Positions 6,367 to 13,985 are shown, numbered from the stretch's first letter. The stretch is 14,909 nt of DNA from Sideroxydans lithotrophicus (GCA_022736605.1 DZDB01000038.1:1-14909); one strand, 5' to 3'. Notes: generated from the letters alone by a model not told the origin. Made by a program: numbers and translations.

Positions 6367-6394
6367 ATACGAAAATCAATTTTCAATCTCGTAT
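6367..6394. promoter_or_regulatory. dyad upstream of the second PEP-CTERM promoter
   Basis: ATACGA and TCGTAT arms lie 16 bases apart and enclose GAAAAT-CA-ATTTTC, itself an inverted repeat. The centre is about 104 bases before the predicted transcription start at 6484, an activator-site distance. It does not share the TTGTCG half sites. Confidence 0.3.
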
Positions 6395-6457
6395 CAATGG
6401 CTTTCACAGCAATTTTCAAGCAGGTTCAAATTGTCACATTTGGCCTGGCCAATATTC

Positions 6458-6473
6458 TGGCCTGAATTATGCT
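6458..6473 (+). promoter_or_regulatory. sigma-54 (-24/-12) promoter for the second PEP-CTERM gene
   Basis: TGGCCTGAATTATGCT has TGGC at -26 to -23, G at -20 and TGCT at -14 to -11 with exact spacing. RNA would begin near 6484, 26 bases before the GTG start. Confidence 0.6.
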
Positions 6474-6509
6474 CATGTCATTTCAAGACGCTTTTCAAAG
6501 GAGAGTGAA

Positions 6510-6860
6510 GTGTTTCCGAAAATGCGCAATTTTCTTCAGGTCGTGTTGATGGCCGCCGTGGTGATTTCAAGTGCAGCCCAAGCTGAAACCGCGATGATTT
6601 CTGCCCCTTCAAGCACTGCTGTCAGGCTGGATGCCAGCACAACGTCTCGCGTCAACCTGACAAGCGAAACAGATAGTTCGAATAATGCAACGGTAAGTCC
6701 CCCAACGACATCAGCGCAGACATCGAATCCTGCTATTTCGACTTCAACATTCAGTGTGGTACCAGAGGTGGGGATCTGGTCACTGCTGGCCGCGCTGGCC
6801 GGATTGGTGCTAATGCGCATCTGGCTGAGCAATAAAAGAAAGCTGTCAACGATACGCTAA
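6510..6860 (+). CDS. short Ser/Thr-rich PEP-CTERM-like protein, 116 residues
   Basis: A minimal exosortase substrate. GTG at 6510 is chosen because AAAGGAG ends six bases before it; the ATG at 6522 is too far from that site. A signal peptide covers residues 1-25 (cleavage after AQA). The middle (26-83) is low complexity: nearly half Ser or Thr, with Pro, Asn and Ala, no cysteine and no recognisable fold. It looks like an extended linker that could be O-glycosylated. At the C-terminus VVPEVGIW (83-90) leads into a hydrophobic helix (91-105) and the basic end NKRK (108-111), a PEP-CTERM signal with PEV instead of PEP. It has its own sigma-54 promoter and lies 135 bp before the guanylyltransferase gene, so read-through into the synthesis genes is possible. 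Function is unknown; a small glycosylated matrix or floc-forming protein is plausible. Confidence 0.8.
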   Translation: MFPKMRNFLQVVLMAAVVISSAAQAETAMISAPSSTAVRLDASTTSRVNLTSETDSSNNATVSPPTTSAQTSNPAISTSTFSVVPEVGIWSLLAALAGLVLMRIWLSNKRKLSTIR

Positions 6861-6908
6861 GCGGATCGTGCATAACCGTTTCAGATGTTACTGAGCCGAG
6901 TTCGTCTA

Positions 6909-6957
6909 GCAGGGTGGCTCGGGCAACGACGCTGGTCGGTTGCCCCAAGCGCCCTGC
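6909..6957 (+). other. large imperfect stem-loop before the guanylyltransferase gene
   Basis: Paired arms, from outside in, are GCAGGG/CCCTGC, GCT/AGC, GGGCAAC/GTTGCCC and GAC/GTC, closing on the loop GCTG (6931-6934): 19 pairs broken by small internal loops. No T-run follows, so it is not a standard terminator. It lies 38 bases before the start codon and may stabilise, process or attenuate the RNA between the cargo and synthesis genes. Confidence 0.45.
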
Positions 6958-6995
6958 AGATGAGCACCACGCATAACGAACAGGAAGATAACGCA

Positions 6996-8420
6996 ATGGC
7001 GCTAACGCTGCATCCAGTCATTCTGTCAGGCGGTTCCGGCACACGTTTATGGCCACTGTCACGCGCAGCATTGCCCAAGCAGCTGCTACCGCTGATGTCA
7101 TCGCACACCCTGTTTCAGGACACGGTTACCCGCGCCATGCAGTTGGCGCATGCCGTCCCGCCGCTGGTGATCTGTAACGACGAGCACCGCTTCATGATTG
7201 CCGAGCAGCTGCGTGCGTTAAAGCAGCCTGCGGGTGCCATCGTGCTGGAGCCAGTCGGACGCAATACCGCGCCTGCAGTGGCGTTGGCTGCGCTTGATAT
7301 CGTGCAGCGTGATGCGGAAGGGCTCATGCTGGTGTTGCCTGCAGACCATCTGATTCGTGATCAGGCGGCGTTTTCTGCGGCCGTCGCACATGCCACGCGA
7401 CTTGCCCAGCAAGGCTGGCTGGTCACCTTCGGCATCACCCCCAATGCGCCTGAAACTGGCTATGGCTATATCCGCACCGGGGCTTTGCTGGCAGACAGTG
7501 AGGCAGCTTGCAAGGTCATGGCTTTTGTTGAAAAGCCCAATCAGGCGACGGCCAAAAAATACCTCGAAGCGGGTGACTATTTATGGAACAGCGGCATGTT
7601 CCTGTTTCGTGCCAAAGACCTGCTGGATGAACTGCGTGAATTGCGTCCGGACATCCTCAGCGCCTGCGAAGCCGCGATTGCCGGTGCGCACAGCGATCTT
7701 GATTTCGTACGGCTGGATAAAGCCGCGTTTGCTGCTTGCCCCGCCGAGTCGCTTGATTACGCAGTGATGGAGCACACCCGCAAGGCGGTCGTCATTCCCG
7801 CTGATATTGGCTGGAATGATATTGGTGCATGGGATGCCTTGTGGGAAGTCGGCGACAAAGATGGCAATGGCAATGTCAGCCGTGGCGACGTGTTGCTGGA
7901 AGGCGCGAACAATACCCTGGTGCGCGCCGAATCGCGTCTGGTGGTGGCGCTGGGGGTGGATGATCTGGTGATTGTCGAGACACCCGATGCGGTTCTGGTC
8001 GCGCACAAGGACAAGGTGCAGGACGTGAAAAAAATTGTTGAACGGCTCAAGGCTGAATCACGCAGCGAACACCTGTATCACAGTCGCGTTTACCGGCCTT
8101 GGGGCTGGTACGAAGGCATCGACGCCGGCGACCGGTTTCAGGTCAAGCGCATCATGGTCAAACCGGACGAAAAGCTCTCACTGCAAATGCATCACCACCG
8201 CGCCGAGCACTGGATTGTGGTGTCTGGTACCGCCAAGGTGGTACGCGGCGAAGACGAAATCATGCTCACCGAAAACCAGTCGACCTACATCCCGCTGGGC
8301 AGCAAACACCGCCTGGAAAACCCCGGAAAAATCCCGCTGCATCTGATTGAAGTCCAGTCAGGCGCGTATCTGGGCGAGGACGACATTGTGCGATATGAAG
8401 ATATTTATAAACGTAACTGA
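6996..8420 (+). CDS. mannose-1-phosphate guanylyltransferase / mannose-6-phosphate isomerase
   Basis: A cytoplasmic bifunctional enzyme (ManC/AlgA/CpsB type, 474 residues) that makes GDP-mannose from mannose-1-phosphate and GTP and, through its C-terminal domain, interconverts fructose-6-phosphate and mannose-6-phosphate. The nucleotidyltransferase signature SGGSGTRLWPLSRAALPKQ is at 11-29, and FVEKP at 177-181 is the sugar-phosphate site. The cupin-type isomerase domain has RPWGWYEGIDAGDRFQVKRI (367-386) and the metal-binding QMHHHRAEHWIVVSG (397-411). ATG 6996 gives the usual family start (LHPVILSGG) and length and has AGGAAG upstream; an in-frame ATG at 6960 would add 12 residues. It opens the run guanylyltransferase-epsL-epsE-epsF-epsG, overlapping epsL by 26 bp. 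GDP-mannose (or derived GDP-fucose/rhamnose) is therefore likely to be a building block of this polysaccharide. Confidence 0.95.
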   Translation: MALTLHPVILSGGSGTRLWPLSRAALPKQLLPLMSSHTLFQDTVTRAMQLAHAVPPLVICNDEHRFMIAEQLRALKQPAGAIVLEPVGRNTAPAVALAALDIVQRDAEGLMLVLPADHLIRDQAAFSAAVAHATRLAQQGWLVTFGITPNAPETGYGYIRTGALLADSEAACKVMAFVEKPNQATAKKYLEAGDYLWNSGMFLFRAKDLLDELRELRPDILSACEAAIAGAHSDLDFVRLDKAAFAACPAESLDYAVMEHTRKAVVIPADIGWNDIGAWDALWEVGDKDGNGNVSRGDVLLEGANNTLVRAESRLVVALGVDDLVIVETPDAVLVAHKDKVQDVKKIVERLKAESRSEHLYHSRVYRPWGWYEGIDAGDRFQVKRIMVKPDEKLSLQMHHHRAEHWIVVSGTAKVVRGEDEIMLTENQSTYIPLGSKHRLENPGKIPLHLIEVQSGAYLGEDDIVRYEDIYKRN

Positions 8421-9636
8421 GCCGGGTTTGATTGCCACGGCCAGCCCTGTTGTTGTGTTGATGGTATTGATGATGAATAGCGCAGCAGTTTACGCCGATG
8501 AAACCGATTTTTTCAGCCCGTTCGTGACCGGAACGTATGGGTATGACAGCAATTTTTTCCGCTTGCAGAATGACCAGGCAGCGTTGAATCGCTTGGGTAC
8601 CACGGATCGCTCGGCGTCGTACAGTGTATTGAGCGCGGGCGCCAATCTCAACTGGCAGTTCAGCCGCCAGCGGATCAAGGCCAAGGCTGAATTCAGTCAG
8701 ACTCGATTTGATAAATATTCTGCGCTTGATTTTGACGGGCGCGACAGCCTGTTGCAGTGGGACTGGCTGCTCGGCAGTCGACTGAGTGGCGATGCAGGTG
8801 TCAAAGAGCGCGTCGCGCAAGGTAGCTTCGTCAATATCCAGCAGCCGATCAATAACCTGATTACCCAGCGGCAGGTGTTTGCGCATGGCGTAATCCAGAT
8901 CGGCGCGCCGTGGAAGTTTAAATTTGGCGTAGAAAAATTCGATTCGCAAAACAGTCTCACCAGCCTGCAAACGCAGGATTCAAAAGTGCAGACCTACAAC
9001 GCCGGATTGCAATACCAGAGCCGCGCCGGCACGCTGGTTGAATTCATCAGCGAAATGAGCGATGGCCAGTATCCCAACCGTCAGATTGTCGGGGTGTCGC
9101 CAGTCGATAATACCTACAAACAGTGGGATAACGGCGTCGCCATGACCTGGCAAGCGACCGGAAAAACCACCCTCAAGGGGCGGCTGAATTACACCAAACG
9201 AACCTACAACGATGTGCCGCAGCGCGATTTTTCTGGCGTCACCGGTCAGGTTTCAGCGCTTTGGCAAGTGACTGAAAAAACCAGTTTTGGCTTGTTTATC
9301 TATCGCAATATCGGTGTGATTGAAAACACCACGGCGAGCTACTCAGTGAATCGTGGCGTGGCCGCCACCGCAGCGTGGAAAGCCACCGACAAAATCACCC
9401 TTAATCTGGGCTTGGTGCAGGATCGGCTCGCTTACAGCGGCGATCCGGGTTTTGTGCTGGCCACCACGACGGCACGCGAAGACAAGCTCAGTAGTCTGCA
9501 ATTCGGGACGAGTTTCCAGGTGCTACGCAATACCACGCTGGGACTCAATCTGCGGCGAGGTGTGAATCAATCGAATCAGGCCTTGGCCAGTTACAGCTAC
9601 AACAGTGTGATGCTGAATCTGCGCAGCGTGTTTTAA
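8395..9636 (+). CDS. epsL: EpsL, exosortase-B-associated outer-membrane beta-barrel
   Basis: A 413-residue outer-membrane protein of the EpsL type found in XrtB exopolysaccharide operons and thought to assist polymer passage or secretion. With ATG 8395 the N-terminus is MKIFINV, a hydrophobic stretch (VVVLMVLMMN) and cleavage after AVYA at 34. The rest alternates polar and hydrophobic residues with frequent aromatic ends (for example GTYGYDSNFF, KFKFGVEKF, TSFGLFIYRN, TTLGLNLRRG), as expected for about 16-18 beta strands, and ends in Phe, the usual barrel-assembly signal. The start lies inside the end of the guanylyltransferase gene (26-bp overlap), with GAGGA about 14 bases upstream, so translation is probably coupled. 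Barrel topology and operon place are clear; precise transport role is inferred. Confidence 0.8.
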   Translation: MKIFINVTEPGLIATASPVVVLMVLMMNSAAVYADETDFFSPFVTGTYGYDSNFFRLQNDQAALNRLGTTDRSASYSVLSAGANLNWQFSRQRIKAKAEFSQTRFDKYSALDFDGRDSLLQWDWLLGSRLSGDAGVKERVAQGSFVNIQQPINNLITQRQVFAHGVIQIGAPWKFKFGVEKFDSQNSLTSLQTQDSKVQTYNAGLQYQSRAGTLVEFISEMSDGQYPNRQIVGVSPVDNTYKQWDNGVAMTWQATGKTTLKGRLNYTKRTYNDVPQRDFSGVTGQVSALWQVTEKTSFGLFIYRNIGVIENTTASYSVNRGVAATAAWKATDKITLNLGLVQDRLAYSGDPGFVLATTTAREDKLSSLQFGTSFQVLRNTTLGLNLRRGVNQSNQALASYSYNSVMLNLRSVF

Positions 9637-9645
9637 AGGTAAATC

Positions 9646-10491
9646 ATGCATATAAACAAAATATCGATCGTTGGCATGGTATGGCTGGGGATGTTGCTAT
9701 GGCTGGGTCTGAACGTGAATCATGCTGTCGCAGTTGAAACGCCGGTCGGCATGAGCATGACTACCTCAGTCGATGTACCGCTGGGCCCCGGTGATTTACT
9801 CAAGATTTCAGTCTATGGCAATCCCGATCTGGCGCTGGAAACGCGGGTGAGTGAATCCGGCACGATTACTTTTCCGCTGATCGGCGAAGTGCCGGTCGGG
9901 GGGTTAACGCCTTCTGGCGCAGAAAAACTCATCGGCAGCCGTTTGCAGAGCGGTGGTTTTTTGAAGCAGGCGCAGGTCAATGTGCTGGTGACCCAGTTTC
10001 AGGGACAACTGGTGTCGGTACTCGGGCAGGTGAACCGGCCTGGGCGTTATCCGATTGACGGCAAGCGCAATCTCACAGATATCCTGGCGCTGGCGGGCGG
10101 CGCGAGCGCGACCGGTGCGGATACGGTTGACCTGATTCGCACGCGCAACGGCAAAACGACCAAGACGGTCGTCAATATTGTCGACATGGTGCAGCAGGGC
10201 AAGTTGAATGAAGACCTGGGTTTGCAGGGTGGCGATCTGATATTCGTCGAGCGTGCGCCGATGTTTTACATCTACGGCGAAGTGCAAAAACCTGGCAGCT
10301 ATCGGCTGGAACCGAACATGACGGTGTTGCAGGCCCTGTCTGCGGGAGGCGGTCTGACCCCACGCGGCACCGAGCGCAATGTACGCATCAAGCGCCAGTT
10401 GCCGGATGGCAAGCTGGAAACCATCAAGGCGCGCCATGACGATCCGGTGCAACCGAACGACGTGGTGTATATCCAGGAAAGCCTGTTTTGA
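9646..10491 (+). CDS. epsE: EpsE, Wza-like polysaccharide export protein
   Basis: The outer-membrane polysaccharide export (OPX) subunit, expected to form the channel or periplasmic ring through which the polymer leaves the cell. Of 281 residues, 1-30 form a signal peptide. A Poly_export domain covers about 45-117 (LGPGDLLKISVYGNPDL at 46-62), followed by two SLBB domains starting at GQVNRPGRYPI (127-137) and GEVQKPGSYRL (211-221). The protein has no cysteine, so unlike Wza it cannot be a lipoprotein. It is also shorter than Wza and lacks an obvious C-terminal amphipathic barrel helix, so it may rely on EpsL for the membrane pore. AAAGG precedes the ATG. It follows epsL after 9 bp and precedes epsF by 13 bp. 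Confidence 0.92.
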   Translation: MHINKISIVGMVWLGMLLWLGLNVNHAVAVETPVGMSMTTSVDVPLGPGDLLKISVYGNPDLALETRVSESGTITFPLIGEVPVGGLTPSGAEKLIGSRLQSGGFLKQAQVNVLVTQFQGQLVSVLGQVNRPGRYPIDGKRNLTDILALAGGASATGADTVDLIRTRNGKTTKTVVNIVDMVQQGKLNEDLGLQGGDLIFVERAPMFYIYGEVQKPGSYRLEPNMTVLQALSAGGGLTPRGTERNVRIKRQLPDGKLETIKARHDDPVQPNDVVYIQESLF

Positions 10492-10504
10492 TTGGGGAGC
10501 AGCC

Positions 10505-11914
10505 ATGAGTTTTAGTCAGTTCTGGATGATCATTCGCGCCCGTTACAAACTGGTGTTGGGGAGCCTGCTGGTGATGACGCTGCTGGTGCTGGGCATCAGC
10601 CTGCTGCTGCCAAAAACCTATCAGGCGACCAATACCCTGGTACTCAATTACAAGGGGACGGATCCGCTGACCGGTCAGGCACCGCCGGGCCAGGTGAGGG
10701 ACAATTTCATGGCGACGCAGGTGAGTATCGTCCAAAGCGAAAACGCCGCGATGAAAGTCGTGGCTGCACTCAGTCTTGATCAATTGCCCAGCGCCAAAGC
10801 CCAGTTCATGGCGGCAACCGATGGGCAAGGCGATATCCGCAACTGGCTGGGTCATCGCTTATTGCGCGGGCTGGAAGTCACGCCAGTGCGCGAGAGCAGC
10901 GTGTTGAATATCACCTACACCAGTACCGATCCGGCTTTTGCTGCCGCTGTGGCGAACGCGTTTGCCGCGCAGTACCAGGCGCTCAGCGTACAGCTCACAG
11001 TGGCGCCACTACAGCAGGCTTCCAGTTTTTTTACCGGACAGATGAAAACCCTGCAAGACAATCTGGAAGCAGCGCAACGCAAGTTGTCACAATACCAGCA
11101 GGCCAAGGGCATCGTGAGCGTGGATAGCCGCCTTGATGTGGAGTCGGCGCGCTTGAATGATTTGTCCAGCCAGCTGGTGGCGGCGCAGGGACAGGCGATG
11201 GAAGCAGGTTCGCGGCAGCGCATGGTACAAGGAAAAAGTGTCAACGAATCGCCCGATGTGGCCGGCAATCCGATGATCCAGAGCCTGAAAATCAGCCTCG
11301 CCACGGCTGAATCGAAATTTGCCGATCTGGCGCAGCGGCTGGATAAAAATCACCCGGCGTACCAGGCCGCCAAGGCGGAAGTCGATCAATTGCGCAGTCA
11401 GTTGAACCAGCAGATGCGCATCACCGCCAGCAGCGTCAGTAACAACGCAAAAATCCTGCAACAGCGCGAAGGCGAAGCAAAGGCCGCACTGGCGGCACAA
11501 AAATCCAAAGTACTGACGCTAAACCGTAAGCGCGACGACATGGCGGTACTCAACAAGGAAGTCGAGAACGCACAGCTGGCCTATCAAGCCGCAGCACAAC
11601 GCTATTCGCAGGTGCAGTTACAGGGGCAATCGACGCAATCGGAGGTGGCGGTGCTCAATCCGGCTACCGTGCCAACCGATCCGGCGGGTCCCAAAGTGCT
11701 GTTCTACACGCTGGCGGCAGCAATGTTCGGTTTGATGCTTGGTCTGGGTTTGGCACTGTTGGCGGAATTGCTTGATCGGCGGGTACGCAACCGAGACGAT
11801 CTCGCGGCATTGTTGCAAGTCCCGGTGTTGGGTGAAATCAACTGGCTTGGCCGATCTGGCCGACAAACGGGTTTTCTGCCCGCGTCGTTCACCCGCCGTT
11901 TGTCTGCGAGTTGA
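10505..11914 (+). CDS. epsF: EpsF, chain-length determinant (polysaccharide co-polymerase)
   Basis: An inner-membrane Wzz-type co-polymerase of 469 residues that sets polymer length and bridges to the export channel. A membrane segment near residues 17-35 and a second at 398-424 (VLFYTL to AELLD) flank a large periplasmic part. That part begins with the Wzz fold (YQATNTLVLNY at 39-49) and continues with long coiled-coil helices (roughly 200-390) and a conserved Pro-rich approach to the second membrane segment (NPATVPTDPAGP). A cytoplasmic tail of about 45 residues (RRVRNRDDLAALLQVPVLGEI) resembles the region that contacts the partner kinase, here the separate downstream EpsG. The ATG at 10505 follows GGGGAG. 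The frame is open upstream into epsE, but those codons are the epsE gene in another frame. The stop lies in the ribosome-binding region of epsG. Confidence 0.93.
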   Translation: MSFSQFWMIIRARYKLVLGSLLVMTLLVLGISLLLPKTYQATNTLVLNYKGTDPLTGQAPPGQVRDNFMATQVSIVQSENAAMKVVAALSLDQLPSAKAQFMAATDGQGDIRNWLGHRLLRGLEVTPVRESSVLNITYTSTDPAFAAAVANAFAAQYQALSVQLTVAPLQQASSFFTGQMKTLQDNLEAAQRKLSQYQQAKGIVSVDSRLDVESARLNDLSSQLVAAQGQAMEAGSRQRMVQGKSVNESPDVAGNPMIQSLKISLATAESKFADLAQRLDKNHPAYQAAKAEVDQLRSQLNQQMRITASSVSNNAKILQQREGEAKAALAAQKSKVLTLNRKRDDMAVLNKEVENAQLAYQAAAQRYSQVQLQGQSTQSEVAVLNPATVPTDPAGPKVLFYTLAAAMFGLMLGLGLALLAELLDRRVRNRDDLAALLQVPVLGEINWLGRSGRQTGFLPASFTRRLSAS

Positions 11915-11924
11915 GGAGAACATC

Positions 11925-12791
11925 ATGAATCAGCTCGTTAGCCCTGTTCCTGCCATCGGTAGTGCCCGTGAATCGCGCATGGGGCGTATTTTACTCGATA
12001 GTGGCAAGCTCAATCAGGCGCAGGTCGAGGAAGTAAGCGCGCTGCAACAACAACGCGGCCTGCGCTTTGGCGAGGCGGCACAGGCACTGGGCTTTATTAC
12101 CGAAGCCGATATCCAGCGCGTACTCGCGCAACAGTTTGACTACCCATACTTGCAGCCGGGTACCGGGCAGTTTCCGGACCAACTGGTCGCGGCCTACCAG
12201 CCCTTCAGTCCGCAGGTTGAAGCCCTGCGCGGCGTGCGCAGCCAGTTAATGATGCAGTGGTTTAGCGCCGGACATAAGGCGCTGGCGTTGATCAGCGCCA
12301 ATCCGGAAGAATCCAGTTTATTTGCCGCCAACCTGGCGGTGGTGTTTTCCCAGCTGGGCGAACGCACCGTGCTGGTGGACGGCAACCTGCGCAACCCGCG
12401 CCAGCACGAGCTGTTCCGGCTCGGCAGTCGGCAAGGCTTGTCTGATGTGCTGGCTGGGCGTGCCGGGCTGGAAACCCTGAGTACGGTCGAGGCGTTCCTG
12501 AATCTGTCGGTGCTGCCTGCTGGCACCTTGCCGCCTAACCCGCAGGAACTGCTGGGCAGACCTGCGTTTAAATCGGTGCATGCAGGGCTGGTGAACAACT
12601 TCGACGTCATTCTTTACGACGTGTCGGCGTATTCAACCGGTGCCGATGCGCTGACCATCGCCGCACTGGCAGAAGGCGTGCTGCTGGTGGCACGCAAGGA
12701 CAAGACCCGCGTTGCCGATCTGAGTGAAATGCATGCCCAGCTTGGGCGCAGCGGCGCCAGGGTAATTGGCTCGGTGCTGGTGGATTTTTGA
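11925..12791 (+). CDS. epsG: EpsG, BY-kinase homologue with degenerate P-loop
   Basis: The cytoplasmic partner of EpsF, in a family annotated as chain-length tyrosine kinase. It has 288 residues. The N-terminal part (about 18-78: MGRILLDSGKLN, then LRFGEAAQALGFITEADIQ and QQFDYPYL) resembles the MshEN/GspE N-terminal fold. A linker (YQPFSPQVEALRGVRSQL, 91-108) is typical of these kinases and leads to the ATPase-like domain. Its Walker A position reads SANPEESSLFAANLAVV (124-140): the Gly-rich loop and catalytic Lys are gone and the loop seems one residue short. Walker A' keeps only one Asp (VDGNLRNP, 151-158), and Walker B reads VILYD (228-232). There is no C-terminal tyrosine cluster. Phosphorylation is therefore unlikely; a structural or regulatory role at EpsF is more probable. 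The reading frame is intact, so this is not an obvious pseudogene. GAGGAG precedes ATG 11925. Confidence 0.88.
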   Translation: MNQLVSPVPAIGSARESRMGRILLDSGKLNQAQVEEVSALQQQRGLRFGEAAQALGFITEADIQRVLAQQFDYPYLQPGTGQFPDQLVAAYQPFSPQVEALRGVRSQLMMQWFSAGHKALALISANPEESSLFAANLAVVFSQLGERTVLVDGNLRNPRQHELFRLGSRQGLSDVLAGRAGLETLSTVEAFLNLSVLPAGTLPPNPQELLGRPAFKSVHAGLVNNFDVILYDVSAYSTGADALTIAALAEGVLLVARKDKTRVADLSEMHAQLGRSGARVIGSVLVDF

Positions 12792-12842
12792 TGGGAACGC
12801 GGATGTCATGCCTGCAAGGGTCGTTTCCAGGGAATTGCTGCT

Positions 12843-13985
12843 ATGGCTATCTCTGATCTGACCGATAAAAAGCCACTGCTCAGTCTCGTCGGCCTGATAG
12901 CGCGAAAGGCTGACTATGCGTTGCCTGCCGATGCGCGTTTGCGCCGCAATAATTTTGACCTGTTGCGCTTTTTGCTTGCGCTGATCGTGGTGCTGTATCA
13001 CGCCTACGTGCTGAGTGATCTTGCAGCGCTTTCGCCCTTGAGCAAAATCATTTCAGCGGATACGGCAGTCAAATCGTTTTTTGTGGTCAGTGGCTTTCTG
13101 ATTTTCATGAGTTATGAAAATTCGCGTGATCTTCACAGTTACTTCATCAAGCGCGCGAAGCGCATTTATCCGGCTTATTTCTTCATCATCATGATGGGCG
13201 GGATGATAGGGCTGCTGTTCACGACCCACGCGCTGGATTCGACCTTTTTCGTGTCCTGGTTCAAATACCTGGCCAGCAATCTGGTGTTTCTGAATCTGCT
13301 TCAACCGTCGGTGCCGGGATTATTCGAGGGCAATCGGTTGCAGGCAATCAACGGCGCCTTGTGGACCTTGAAGATCGAGGTCATGTTCTATCTGTTCGTA
13401 CCGCTGGCCGTGCTGTTTTTTCGCCAGTTTGGCCGCTTGCGCATGATGCTGATTATTTTTGCGGGCTCGCTGCTGTATTCGTTCGCCATGTTGCATCTGG
13501 CCAGTCAAACCGGTGCGCCAGTCTATGTCGAGCTGCAACGTCAATTGCCCGGCCAGTTGAGCTTTTTTATTGCCGGTGCGGCGAGCTATTACTATTTTGA
13601 CCAGCTGGCGCGTTACATCCTGTGGTTGATGCCTGTAGCACTCATCGGGTTTGTATTTTCCGCATGGCTGCCCTGGCTGCTGCTCGAACCGCTGGCGCTG
13701 GCAATCCTGGTCGTCGGATTTGCCTGCCTGCTGCCTTATTTTGGGAATTTCGCCAAATACGGTGATTTTTCCTATGGCATGTACATTGCCCATTTCCCCA
13801 TTCTCCAACTGCTCATCACGTACGGCTATTTCAACGCATCGCCCTGGCTGGGCTTGCTGATCGCATTGGCGCTGGTCATGGCCGTCGCTTTCCTGCTCTG
13901 GCATGGCGTGGAAAAGCCCTTTCTGCGCAAATCTTCTCACTATGTCGCGGCGGATAAAAAAGCTGAAAGTGGGGCGATTCAATGA
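12843..13985 (+). CDS. acyltransferase-3 (OafA/YrhL-like) membrane protein
   Basis: A 380-residue polytopic inner-membrane protein, probably transferring an acetyl or other acyl group to the polysaccharide or its lipid-linked repeat. The diagnostic N-terminal block is present: RRNNFDLLRFLLALIVVLYH (34-53), whose His53 is the conserved catalytic-type His. FFVVSGFLIF and the FIKRAKRIYPAYFF arginine motif follow, then about ten hydrophobic segments. The 33-residue polar lead before the first membrane segment is longer than in many relatives. AGGGAA lies about nine bases before the ATG. It follows epsG after 51 bp, without a visible terminator, and its stop overlaps the exosortase start (ATGA), tying it to the same locus. 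Acyl donor and target are inferred. Confidence 0.9.
   Translation: MAISDLTDKKPLLSLVGLIARKADYALPADARLRRNNFDLLRFLLALIVVLYHAYVLSDLAALSPLSKIISADTAVKSFFVVSGFLIFMSYENSRDLHSYFIKRAKRIYPAYFFIIMMGGMIGLLFTTHALDSTFFVSWFKYLASNLVFLNLLQPSVPGLFEGNRLQAINGALWTLKIEVMFYLFVPLAVLFFRQFGRLRMMLIIFAGSLLYSFAMLHLASQTGAPVYVELQRQLPGQLSFFIAGAASYYYFDQLARYILWLMPVALIGFVFSAWLPWLLLEPLALAILVVGFACLLPYFGNFAKYGDFSYGMYIAHFPILQLLITYGYFNASPWLGLLIALALVMAVAFLLWHGVEKPFLRKSSHYVAADKKAESGAIQ

Larger units (their letters stand above)
6088..6457. other. 370-bp intergenic region, no gene supported
   Basis: No open frame here has a convincing start site or protein-like composition. It contains a short hairpin near 6239, a dyad at 6367-6394 and the sigma-54 site at its right end. 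The AT content is higher than in the surrounding genes. Confidence 0.6.

Noticed and set aside
6302..6508. 68-codon plus-strand open frame before the second PEP-CTERM gene
   Set aside because: No Shine-Dalgarno, no known motif, and it would cover the sigma-54 site at 6458-6473.
8266..8970. Minus-strand open frame across the guanylyltransferase-epsL junction
   Set aside because: Spans two convincing plus-strand genes and has no domain or ribosome-binding site.
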